Shown here piece by piece: positions 1 through 6,475 of a DNA stretch of 23,498 bases. The position numbers and the translations under genes are program-made. The notes beneath the pieces were generated by a model, which was not told the DNA's origin, searched no databases, and saw only the letters and a program-made list of their open reading frames with translations. Each line of letters starts with the position of its first letter. The first letter of the stretch is position 1. Origin of the DNA: JAZUOT01 sp045604805. GTDB taxonomy: Bacteria > Bacillota > Clostridia > Oscillospirales > Acutalibacteraceae. The DNA is taken from the NCBI GenBank assembly GCA_045604805.1, contig JAZUOT010000056.1:1-23498 (forward strand). The letters run 5' to 3'.

Positions 1-443
1 ACCTGATCATATAAACCTGAAAATGAAGCCTCATCAACAGGTACAACAGGTAAAGCTCCACTATCTATAAAGGGGGTCACAATACTAATAGACAAACTTG
101 TATTATCTTCACATTGACCTGTGGGATTTTTTCTATTATACTCCTCCCTAACATGGTTTAATAATCCATCTTTATTTAGTTCTTCTTCATTAACACGTCG
201 CAACCTTACTGGTAACCCTCCAGCTACTTGCTCTAGCTGCTCAAGGCTCAAGATGCTTGCATCTGATGTTTCATTTCTTCTTTTATACGCAAGCTTTATC
301 GCATCTAAATCAGCAGAACCTACCTCGTAGCCCAGAATTCTAAATTGCTCAATCGCTTCTTCTTTGTCTCTAAATTTTATGAGTAAATCTATTTCCTTTT
401 TGCTTAAGCCACACAAATCTTTGGACAAAATTTTCTCAGACAT
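1..443 (-). CDS. Nif11-like leader peptide precursor, 3' end outside window
   Basis: The frame is open from ATG at 443 to the left edge, giving 147 complete codons with no stop. An AGGAGG Shine-Dalgarno at 452-457 lies 8 nt from the ATG. Residues 1-76 look like a Nif11-type leader: an acidic, helical N-terminus, the segment LGYEVGSADLDAI (about 37-49), then LSLEQLEQVAGG ending at Gly75-Gly76, a typical double-glycine cleavage site. In this family such leaders are recognised by RiPP-modifying enzymes and cleaved by C39-peptidase transporters. The 71 visible residues after GG hold one Cys and several Ser, Thr, Asp and Pro, including ALPVVPVDEAS. This is therefore not an obvious Cys-rich lanthipeptide core. 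Maturation or export genes would lie beyond the left edge. The leader call is fairly firm; the product class is unknown. It could also be a Nif11-domain protein that is never processed. Confidence 0.72.
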   Translation of the reverse strand, partial: MSEKILSKDLCGLSKKEIDLLIKFRDKEEAIEQFRILGYEVGSADLDAIKLAYKRRNETSDASILSLEQLEQVAGGLPVRLRRVNEEELNKDGLLNHVREEYNRKNPTGQCEDNTSLSISIVTPFIDSGALPVVPVDEASFSGLYDQ

Positions 444-461
444 CTCAAAAGCCTCCTCGGT

Positions 462-580
462 AAAAACAAAACACCTATATTTATAGTATATACCCCCACC
501 CCCACATGAAGTCAATAGGAAAATAAAAAAATTTTACTGCAGAGCTTTACTTTGGCTTTTTGCAAAAAACAAAACACCTA
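462..580. repeat. Pair of 16-bp direct repeats flanking the precursor promoter
   Basis: AAAAACAAAACACCTA occurs at 462-477 and again at 565-580, in the same orientation and 103 nt apart. One copy lies in the 5' untranslated region of the Nif11-like gene and the other upstream of its -35 box. They could be operator sites or the scars of a small duplication. Confidence 0.55.
487..515 (-). promoter_or_regulatory. Promoter of the Nif11-like precursor gene
   Basis: On the minus strand TTGACT (510-515) and TATATA (487-492) are separated by exactly 17 nt. The spacer is very G-rich (GGGGGTGGGGG), unlike the AT-rich surroundings. The expected start of transcription is about 35-40 nt upstream of the ATG at 443. 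Confidence 0.6.
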
Positions 581-720
581 GCAATTAAAAAATTTTGCCA
601 GATGTTTGGAATTAATTTATAGAATAGGTTTTGGGCTTAAAAAAGCTTTCATACTTTTGGAGCGTGGACGGGCTTTCATGCGTTTTGCGTGCTGTGAGTA
701 AACCCAGTAGCGCCCTTTTA

Positions 721-1182
721 TTAGTGTTCAGAGAAGTGTTGTGTGGAATTAGTACCTTTATATTTATTTATTAAAGCAAGAATCAAACACACTACAAGTA
801 AGCCACTTACACAACCAGACACATCTAACCATACGTCAGGGAGTTTGCCATCACGTCCACTCACAAAGAGCTGTATACTTTCGTCGCACACAGCTGTGGA
901 CAAGTCTACAAGCAACGATACGCCTATACCTTTGGGAAATTTATCTACAAATACTAGCGAAGAAAGGACACCTAATACTGTGAATTCTACAAAATGTGCC
1001 ATTTTTCGCACAAAAAACATATCTAAGTGGAAGGGTAATATCTTTTGTAAAATATCTAAAATCCATTGGCTTTCTTCTGTAGATTCGTCTCCTGGTTGTA
1101 AAGATCGGACAAATATGAAGATTATCCAAAAAATAAGTAGCAGTGAAAATAGGATCTTACGATTTCTAAAATGTACATTCAT
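721..1182 (-). CDS. VanZ-family membrane protein
   Basis: This is a 153-residue integral membrane protein with four likely TM segments (about 10-27, 62-80, 84-100 and 121-138). VanZ hallmarks are present: RKMAHFVEF at 59-67, DESIQLF at 100-106, GRDG at 109-112 and DVWLDVSG at 116-123. VanZ of the vanA cluster gives low-level teicoplanin resistance; most chromosomal homologues have no proven role. The length fits the family. The ATG at 1182 has only a weak purine-rich site upstream, but no better in-frame start exists. The gene lies 33 nt downstream of tRNA-Arg on the same strand with no terminator between, so it probably depends on the tRNA promoter at 1323-1351. No glycopeptide-resistance genes are nearby. 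Confidence 0.85.
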   Translation of the reverse strand: MNVHFRNRKILFSLLLIFWIIFIFVRSLQPGDESTEESQWILDILQKILPFHLDMFFVRKMAHFVEFTVLGVLSSLVFVDKFPKGIGVSLLVDLSTAVCDESIQLFVSGRDGKLPDVWLDVSGCVSGLLVVCLILALINKYKGTNSTQHFSEH

Positions 1183-1215
1183 TAGTATGTATGCCTTTCA
1201 TCTCATATATAAAAA

Positions 1216-1292
1216 TGGCGCCCCTGGCGAGACTCGAACTCACTACCTTGCGCTTAGGAGGCGCACGCTCTATCCAAATGAGCTACAGGGGC
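1216..1292 (-). tRNA. tRNA-Arg (anticodon CCT)
   Basis: A 77-nt cloverleaf reads from 1292 down to 1216. The acceptor stem GCCCCTG/CAGGGGC is followed by discriminator G and an encoded CCA (TGG at 1216-1218). The anticodon stem TGCGC/GCGCA encloses loop CTCCTAA, giving anticodon CCT for AGG codons. The D-arm (AGCTCATTTGG) and T-arm (GTTCGAG) are intact. Confidence 0.97.
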
Positions 1293-1322
1293 ACAAAAAT
1301 CAATACAATAAAACTGGTTAAG

Positions 1323-1351
1323 ATTATACATCAATAATAAAATGCTGTCAA
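1323..1351 (-). promoter_or_regulatory. Perfect-consensus promoter for tRNA-Arg (and probably vanZ)
   Basis: On the minus strand TTGACA (1346-1351) and TATAAT (1323-1328) are separated by 17 nt, an exact match to the sigma-A consensus. Transcription would start near 1316, about 24 nt before the mature tRNA 5' end at 1292. Confidence 0.9.
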
Positions 1352-1455
1352 ATTACAGGTAGGGGATTTAAAATTTATACAACTAAAAATATTTTCTTTT
1401 ACGATATTTTTAACCTATCTTACTGATTCTTTAGCTACTGTTTCTCTCTGTGGTG

Positions 1456-1483
1456 TTAACTTAGATTAATTTAGTGATATAAT
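1456..1483 (+). promoter_or_regulatory. Extended -10 promoter for the AroE-like gene
   Basis: TATAAT at 1478-1483 is preceded by TGA (1475-1477), giving an extended -10 element (TGnTATAAT). A weak -35, TTAACT (1456-1461), lies 16 nt upstream. Transcription would start near 1490 and leave a leader of about 113 nt. Confidence 0.6.
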
Positions 1484-1602
1484 GTTTGACAAGGAAAATG
1501 GATTTGAATTTTTTTAATTTATAATTAATTTATGCATACTATTACTTTTTATATGCAAAGTAAATTTGTTTTTCGCTAGATTTTAGTTTAAGGTGATAAT
1601 TT

Positions 1603-2436
1603 ATGTCTAAAAAAAAGTTTGCTCTATTAGGAAGCCAATTCCTTGCCGACACAATATTATTCATTCAAAAAAGTTTGCAGAGAATATCAAAAATAGACGC
1701 AGATTTTTTGCTTGTTGACGTAAAACCAATAAATTTTGACTATTGTATGACAGATATGAATGAATTAGATGGATACATGGTTCTTTCACCATATAGGCAA
1801 CAAATAATGCAATACATGGATAAAATTAGCCGGGAATCTAGGCTTTATAGATGTGTCGATGTTGTGAAAAATTCAAATCTGGTAGAGGGCCATATAGTAA
1901 CAGCTAATGCTTTCATGAAAACCTTAAGTAGATACGGTGCCAAGTTGCAAGGTAAAATATCGATATATGGAATGGGACCTATGACCAGGATACTGGCATT
2001 TGAATGTGCAATACAGGGTGCCAGCACTTGTATTCTCACAGATGGGAAAAAATTACCTGAAGCTTCTCGCCTGTCTGGAGAAATTAGAGATTCTTTTAAC
2101 AACTGGAGCGTGGTCACTTCATTGCTTAATAGTGTAGATGAGCCAATAGATATACTTGTAAACACATCTGAAAATCAAGCTAATAAGCTAGTGGATTATA
2201 ATAATATATGGGAGAAAAGTAAATATTTTTTTGATATGAATATGCAACCAAAAACTCATTCATTGCATCAAAAAGCTGCAGAGTATGGTGTTATAGATAT
2301 AAATCCTCTGTATATGCTTGTATGTCAATGTGCTTTTTCTAGCCAAATATGGAACGGTAATAATTTTACTGACGAAGAATTAGATTTGGTTTTTGAGGAA
2401 ACTCGAGAGTGGAAAAGGAAAACATCTCTCTCTTGA
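1603..2436 (+). CDS. Shikimate dehydrogenase-fold protein lacking catalytic residues
   Basis: At 277 residues this matches the usual AroE length, and three AroE landmarks align in order. LDGYMVLSPYRQ (55-66) corresponds to the NVTxPxK region, RCVDVV (83-88) to the AVNT region, and SIYGMGPMTR to the Gly-rich NADP loop. INPLYMLVCQCAFSSQIWNG corresponds to the C-terminal dGxxMLxxQaxxxFxxWtG segment. The catalytic Lys becomes Arg65, and the NTDG Asp falls at Thr100. The N-terminal shikimate-binding SxS motif is also absent. It probably does not reduce dehydroshikimate. It may act on another substrate, bind a nucleotide only, or be regulatory. It stands alone, without aro genes. The start is supported by AAGGTGAT at 1590-1597. 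The fold assignment is fairly confident; the function is unknown. Confidence 0.72.
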   Translation: MSKKKFALLGSQFLADTILFIQKSLQRISKIDADFLLVDVKPINFDYCMTDMNELDGYMVLSPYRQQIMQYMDKISRESRLYRCVDVVKNSNLVEGHIVTANAFMKTLSRYGAKLQGKISIYGMGPMTRILAFECAIQGASTCILTDGKKLPEASRLSGEIRDSFNNWSVVTSLLNSVDEPIDILVNTSENQANKLVDYNNIWEKSKYFFDMNMQPKTHSLHQKAAEYGVIDINPLYMLVCQCAFSSQIWNGNNFTDEELDLVFEETREWKRKTSLS

Positions 2437-2437
2437 T

Positions 2438-3385
2438 TTAGAAGAACCAGATATCTTTCTTTGCTATAGATATTTCTTTTTGGTTTAGATAATCCAGTAT
2501 ACCGGCTGTAGTTTTAAAATTGAAAATTAATTTATACGAGTATAAAGCTTGCCTTTTATATTCTTTGGATAAAGTCTTAATGGCATTAGCAGAGTATTTT
2601 GAATCTCCCTTTATAGGATATCCTATATGGGCTAGGTGAGCCCGGATTTGGTGAGTTCTTCCGGTAATTAAATGAATTTCAAGTAGCGAACTACTGGTGC
2701 GTCGTTCAATAAGACTGTATTCGGTAATGATTTCCTTATATCCTTTTAATGCTTTGTCAGAAATAAAGACTTTATTTTTACTCTGATCTTTAAGTAAATA
2801 GGCTTTGCAAATGTCATGAGATTTTTGTACTTTACCTAAAACTTCGCATAAATAATACTTCTCTATTTCTCGCTGACGTATTTTTTCATTAATAATCTTT
2901 AGACTTGCTGCATTTTTAGCTGCTATTATCAGTCCGCCTGTATTTCTGTCAAGACGATTTACAAAAGCCGGAGAAAAACAGTGTTCACTTTCCGGATGGT
3001 ATTCTCCATTTTCGTAAAGATATTTATGAAGCCTATTTAGCGCACAATCAAAATGGAAATTCTTATCTGGATGTGTAGGAATTCCGACACTCTTATCTAT
3101 GATAACAACATTATCATCCTCGTATAAAATTTTTAGTTTGTTTGGTGCTTTTTTAAATTCGTAGTCGACCTTGTCATTTATTAACAAGACATCATCGATG
3201 TATATGCTCAAAACATCATTTTCGCACAAAATATCATATTCTTTGCAGCGTTTACCATTAAGCTTTACATTTTTTTTTCGAATAGCCTTGTACATCGCTG
3301 ATATTGGCAGGCGCTTGAAAGTTTTCGATAAAAATTTGTCTACGCGCTGGTTTGCATCATTCTTGTGAATTAGTACGGTTTTCAT
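2438..3385 (-). CDS. RluA-family 23S rRNA pseudouridine synthase
   Basis: This 315-residue enzyme would isomerise uridine to pseudouridine in rRNA. An S4 RNA-binding domain occupies about residues 13-65 (RVDKFLSKTFKRLP, then KKNVKLNGK). The RluA catalytic domain follows, with KILYEDDNVVIIDKSVGIPT at 84-103, motif NRLDRNTGGL with catalytic Asp146, and the C-terminal segment ITGRTHQIRAHLAHIGYPI. The layout fits RluC/RluD-type enzymes, but the exact target uridine cannot be read from sequence. The gene ends one base from the stop of the convergent AroE-like gene, leaving no room for a terminator. It starts 11 nt after the membrane-protein gene upstream, so the two probably form an operon. The SD is weak (GTGG). 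Confidence 0.9.
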   Translation of the reverse strand: MKTVLIHKNDANQRVDKFLSKTFKRLPISAMYKAIRKKNVKLNGKRCKEYDILCENDVLSIYIDDVLLINDKVDYEFKKAPNKLKILYEDDNVVIIDKSVGIPTHPDKNFHFDCALNRLHKYLYENGEYHPESEHCFSPAFVNRLDRNTGGLIIAAKNAASLKIINEKIRQREIEKYYLCEVLGKVQKSHDICKAYLLKDQSKNKVFISDKALKGYKEIITEYSLIERRTSSSLLEIHLITGRTHQIRAHLAHIGYPIKGDSKYSANAIKTLSKEYKRQALYSYKLIFNFKTTAGILDYLNQKEISIAKKDIWFF

Positions 3386-3396
3386 CTTTTATCCAC

Positions 3397-4380
3397 TTAA
3401 AAGTTATTTAAAATATCGTCGACTATTTCATCGGCATTCTGATTTACTTTTTCATCAAGATTAGTTCTTGATTCACTTTTAGCTGCCAATGGATTAACAT
3501 TAGAACCAGCAAAGTTAGCGTGAGGTATCTGTTGTTTATTGATTTTAGGATTCGCTGCATTCGTGGCAATATTATTTATAATATTCTTCTTACTTAAAGT
3601 GATCTGACAAACAATGGACAGTGCTAGTAGCGAAATAAACAAGTAAGACATAAGCAAACTGGTATCAGAAATATTAATTTCATTATTTAAAAACTGACTA
3701 ACAAGTGCTGGGACAGCGTATATCACAGTAGTAGAAAAACAAAAAAAACTCACAACAACAAATTTATTCAAAGTGTACTTTGCTTCGAACCTGCATAATA
3801 ATTTAGCGTACATGAACAGGAAAACTAACATGAAGGCATGCGCAATTGTACCGTACATTTGGTCGCTAAGCTCAAATAAATTTGGATATGTCAGAAATAC
3901 ATCAACAGAAAGTTGGGTACAAATCGCAACAGACGGCAATATTAACAAAAGAGAAGTAGATCTCAATAAATTATTTCCTAAAAAAAGTGACAACGACATT
4001 ATAAATAGTATTGCACCAGCTAAAGCATCTAATAAATAAATGACAACATCGGTATTAGATAATTCAAAGCTCATAAATTTATGTATACTCGAGGATATAA
4101 TGGATATAGCTGCCATCAAAGCAAAAATTCCAGCAAATACATTTCGTTTAATAGCAAGATGTTTTTGTGAGTCTTTGCAAAAGATTGACATTATCAGCAT
4201 CACAATAAAAAACAAAGCCAACATAAGCGCTATAACATATGTTGATCTGTTTATATTTCCTATCATACTTTCCAAGCGTTTGATGTAGTGCTCGAATTGA
4301 TAAGCTCTAAGAGGAAAAACAATCAAACACATTATAAAAAACGGTATCCACAAATGTTTAAGTTTCATTACGAACCTCAT
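3397..4380 (-). CDS. Hypothetical 8-TM membrane protein
   Basis: I do not recognise this 327-residue protein. It has about eight hydrophobic segments, near residues 10-27, 48-66, 80-98, 112-134, 140-162, 174-194, 205-230 and 242-262. A polar Asn/Lys-rich tail of about 60 residues ends in DEIVDDILNNF. The N-terminal loop between TM1 and TM2 (about 28-47) is short. No enzymatic or transporter motif is visible. Two starts are possible: ATG at 4380 with GGAGG only 3 nt away, or ATG at 4368 with GAGG 6 nt away. It directly precedes the pseudouridine synthase gene (11-nt gap) and lies after the tRNA-fMet terminator. Confidence 0.7.
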   Translation of the reverse strand: MRFVMKLKHLWIPFFIMCLIVFPLRAYQFEHYIKRLESMIGNINRSTYVIALMLALFFIVMLIMSIFCKDSQKHLAIKRNVFAGIFALMAAISIISSSIHKFMSFELSNTDVVIYLLDALAGAILFIMSLSLFLGNNLLRSTSLLLILPSVAICTQLSVDVFLTYPNLFELSDQMYGTIAHAFMLVFLFMYAKLLCRFEAKYTLNKFVVVSFFCFSTTVIYAVPALVSQFLNNEINISDTSLLMSYLFISLLALSIVCQITLSKKNIINNIATNAANPKINKQQIPHANFAGSNVNPLAAKSESRTNLDEKVNQNADEIVDDILNNF

Positions 4381-4420
4381 AAACCTCCAAGATCACAATA
4401 ATTTTTATTACAATACCCAC

Positions 4421-4457
4421 ATATAAAAATACAGTAGCCAATGTCACAATCGGCTAC
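4421..4457 (-). terminator. Terminator of the tRNA-Thr-Tyr-fMet transcript
   Basis: On the minus strand GTAGCCGAT (4449-4457) pairs with ATTGGCTAC (4434-4442) with one G-T wobble around a 6-nt loop. A T-rich tail (TGTATTTTTAT) follows. It lies 11 nt after the CCA of tRNA-fMet, as expected for a rho-independent terminator. Confidence 0.75.
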
Positions 4458-4467
4458 CGCTATCAAT

Positions 4468-4544
<77 letters not shown>

Positions 4545-4678
4545 TCACTATGAAATTTAAAAACCAACAATACTAGTTCATTGTAACTCATATCATCGCA
4601 AATTGCAATACTCTATTTCAAATTAAGTTACCTGCTGAACGCAATACAAACCCTACAAAAAACTATACAACCCATAAA

Positions 4679-4763
<85 letters not shown>

Positions 4764-4775
4764 AAAAAATTCACA

Positions 4776-4851
4776 TGGAGCTGGTGGACGGACTTGAACC
4801 CCCGACCTGCTGATTACAAATCAGCTGCTCTACCAACTGAGCTACACCAGC
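4776..4851 (-). tRNA. tRNA-Thr (anticodon TGT)
   Basis: A 76-nt cloverleaf with acceptor GCTGGTG/CACCAGC, discriminator T and encoded CCA. The anticodon stem GCTGA/TCAGC encloses TTTGTAA, giving anticodon TGT. It is the first gene of the cluster, with tRNA-Tyr 12 nt downstream and tRNA-fMet a further 134 nt on. Confidence 0.97.
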
Positions 4852-4880
4852 AAGTAGTTTACATCCACGCGACATTTTCC

Positions 4881-4909
4881 ATTGTACAATACTTTTATTC
4901 CTTTGTCAA
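4881..4909 (-). promoter_or_regulatory. Promoter of the tRNA-Thr-Tyr-fMet cluster
   Basis: On the minus strand TTGACA (4904-4909) and TACAAT (4881-4886) are separated by 17 nt. Transcription should start about 20-25 nt upstream of tRNA-Thr. Confidence 0.88.
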
Positions 4910-5121
4910 CCAAGTTTTTGAAGTTTGCGGATTAATAAATTGCATTTCGTTAGGCGAAAATATATCACGAAATTTTCGAAATTCTCGGCTGTTTCGAGCT
5001 TTTAATTCTCTGTGTGTTCAATTTTATAATCCTAAACTATCTCTCAAATTAAATGCCTCCCTTTTTAAATAAGCCAACTTTTCCCTTATATCATAACAGC
5101 TTACCTTTTATTTCAGTTAGA

Positions 5122-5150
5122 TTGAATTATGTCGGAAATGAATGTAAAAT
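5122..5150 (+). promoter_or_regulatory. Promoter of the pduL-sdaAB-sdaAA-comEC operon
   Basis: TTGAAT (5122-5127) and TAAAAT (5145-5150) are separated by 17 nt, about 35 nt upstream of the pduL ATG. The SD AGGGGGA precedes the start at 5185. No operator could be recognised. Confidence 0.65.
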
Positions 5151-5184
5151 GTATGATGTAATAATTTGTTAGGGGGATATATTT

Positions 5185-5760
5185 ATGTCAAAAGTAATGG
5201 TAGAAATTTCAGCGCACCACGTACACGTAACACAGGAGCACTTAGAGATATTATTTGGAAAAGGTGCAAAGCTTACAAACAAAAAAGATCTTTCACAGCC
5301 TGGGCAATTTGCCTGCTTTGAGAAGGTTGACATAGTAGGACCAAAGTCTACGATAAAAAATGTTTCAATATTAGGGCCTACACGTCCTCAGACACAGGTA
5401 GAAATTTCTCTCACAGAAGCTAGAAAATTAGGGGTACAAGCCCCTATACGCATGTCAGGAGACATCAAGGACTCAGCAGCTTGTACTTTGGTAGGTCCAG
5501 AAGGACAAGTAGAAATCAGCGAAGGAGTTATCGCGGCAGCTAGACATATACATTTAGACCCTAAAACAGCAGAAGAGATAAATGTAAAAGACGGAGATAC
5601 TATAGCTATCAATATAGAAGAAGGAACCCGTCCACTGATATTTAAGAACATTATTGCAAGAGTTAGCGAAAAATTTTCTCCTGCTGTACACTTAGACACT
5701 GACGAAGCTAACGCAGCAGCTTTAAGCTGTGCAGTTGATGCAGAGATAATAGTTGGCTAG
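5185..5760 (+). CDS. pduL: PduL-type phosphate acyltransferase
   Basis: This 191-residue enzyme interconverts acyl-CoA plus phosphate with acyl-phosphate plus CoA (propanoyl or acetyl). It is unrelated in sequence to Pta. Family zinc-site motifs are visible: HHVHV at 11-15, RHIHL at 120-124 and HLDTDEANA at 169-177. LGPTRPQTQVEIS at 63-75 is a further conserved block. The protein starts directly at the catalytic domain, without the N-terminal peptide that targets PduL into microcompartments, and no shell genes are nearby. A soluble, Pta-like role is therefore likely. It is the first gene of an operon with serine dehydratase. Pyruvate from serine could feed acetyl-CoA and then acetyl-phosphate. 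No acetate kinase gene is in the window. Confidence 0.93.
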   Translation: MSKVMVEISAHHVHVTQEHLEILFGKGAKLTNKKDLSQPGQFACFEKVDIVGPKSTIKNVSILGPTRPQTQVEISLTEARKLGVQAPIRMSGDIKDSAACTLVGPEGQVEISEGVIAAARHIHLDPKTAEEINVKDGDTIAINIEEGTRPLIFKNIIARVSEKFSPAVHLDTDEANAAALSCAVDAEIIVG

Positions 5761-5790
5761 CTTTTTGTTTGCAAAGCGAAGAGTCAAAAG

Positions 5791-6459
5791 ATGAATGTGT
5801 TTGATATAATCGGTCCTGATATGATAGGGCCTTCGAGTTCTCATACGGCTGGGGCTGTCAGAATAGGTCTTGCGGCCTGTGTTTTGTTGGATGGCAAACC
5901 TATAAAAGCCAGGATAGGTTTATTTTCTTCCTTTGCTAAGACAGGCAAGGGTCACGGAACCCACAAAGCTATGATAGCTGGCATATTAGGCATGAAGCCA
6001 AATGATAGAAAAATAAGAAGAAGCTATGATATAGCTTTAGAACAGGGCCTGGAGTATGAATTTTACGACATAGAAGATCTAGATGGTGTTCACCCTAATA
6101 CAGCGGTGATAGATTTATTTAGTGATAAGGGCCATAGCATCAAGCTGCAAGCATCCTCTGTGGGTGGCGGCAAGATAATGGTAAACAAAATAGACGATAT
6201 GCCTGTTAGTATTTCTGGTGAGAATACCACTATACTTATTTTAAATGATGATAGGCCTGGAGTTATGTCCTCTGTGACTACAGTTCTAGCCTCCAGTGAT
6301 ATCAACATAGCGACCTTCGAACTTAACCGCAACAAAAAAGGTGACAAGGCTATGATGTCAATAAAGGTAGACGATGCGGTTTCTGCAGAAGTGATGAGCA
6401 GATTGCGAAATTTATCAGGGGTTGAAAGTGTCAACATCCTGGAAATAGGCACTATATGA
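5791..6459 (+). CDS. sdaAB: L-serine dehydratase, beta subunit
   Basis: This is the small subunit (222 residues, family-typical) of the two-subunit iron-sulfur L-serine ammonia-lyase, which converts L-serine to pyruvate and ammonia. The N-terminal motif IGPSSSHTAGA is at 12-22. A Gly-rich region precedes a C-terminal ACT domain from about residue 147 (TTILILNDDRPGVMSSV), which in this family probably binds amino acids. The gene starts 30 nt after pduL and has only a weak SD. It ends 16 nt before the alpha-subunit gene, supporting coordinated expression. Confidence 0.95.
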   Translation: MNVFDIIGPDMIGPSSSHTAGAVRIGLAACVLLDGKPIKARIGLFSSFAKTGKGHGTHKAMIAGILGMKPNDRKIRRSYDIALEQGLEYEFYDIEDLDGVHPNTAVIDLFSDKGHSIKLQASSVGGGKIMVNKIDDMPVSISGENTTILILNDDRPGVMSSVTTVLASSDINIATFELNRNKKGDKAMMSIKVDDAVSAEVMSRLRNLSGVESVNILEIGTI

Positions 6460-6475
6460 TAAGGAAGATGCTTTT

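Larger units (their letters stand above)
1293..1602. other. Divergent intergenic region between tRNA-Arg and the AroE-like gene
   Basis: This 310-bp AT-rich spacer holds the tRNA-Arg promoter (1323-1351, minus) and a plus-strand promoter at 1456-1483. About 110 nt of 5' untranslated leader follow before 1603. I see no riboswitch consensus, open frame or strong hairpin in it. Confidence 0.6.
4852..5184. other. Divergent intergenic region between tRNA cluster and pduL
   Basis: This 333-bp spacer holds the tRNA promoter (4881-4909, minus) and the pduL promoter (5122-5150, plus). Two small adjacent hairpins lie between them: CGAAAAT (4955-4961) pairs with ATTTTCG (4972-4978), and CTCG (4984-4987) pairs with CGAG (4995-4998). 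I see no riboswitch or coding signal. Confidence 0.6.

Noticed and set aside
1216..1292. tRNA-Arg as an attachment site for an integrated element
   Set aside because: No duplicate of the tRNA 3' end and no integrase gene were found in the window.
743..1321. Long plus-strand frame opposite vanZ and tRNA-Arg
   Set aside because: It is antisense to a clear VanZ protein, runs through the tRNA gene and has no SD.
4955..4998. Two small hairpins upstream of pduL as a riboswitch
   Set aside because: They lie upstream of the predicted pduL transcription start, have stems of only 7 and 4 bp, and match no riboswitch consensus.
5185..5760. PduL as part of a bacterial microcompartment locus
   Set aside because: There is no encapsulation peptide at the N-terminus and no shell-protein genes nearby.
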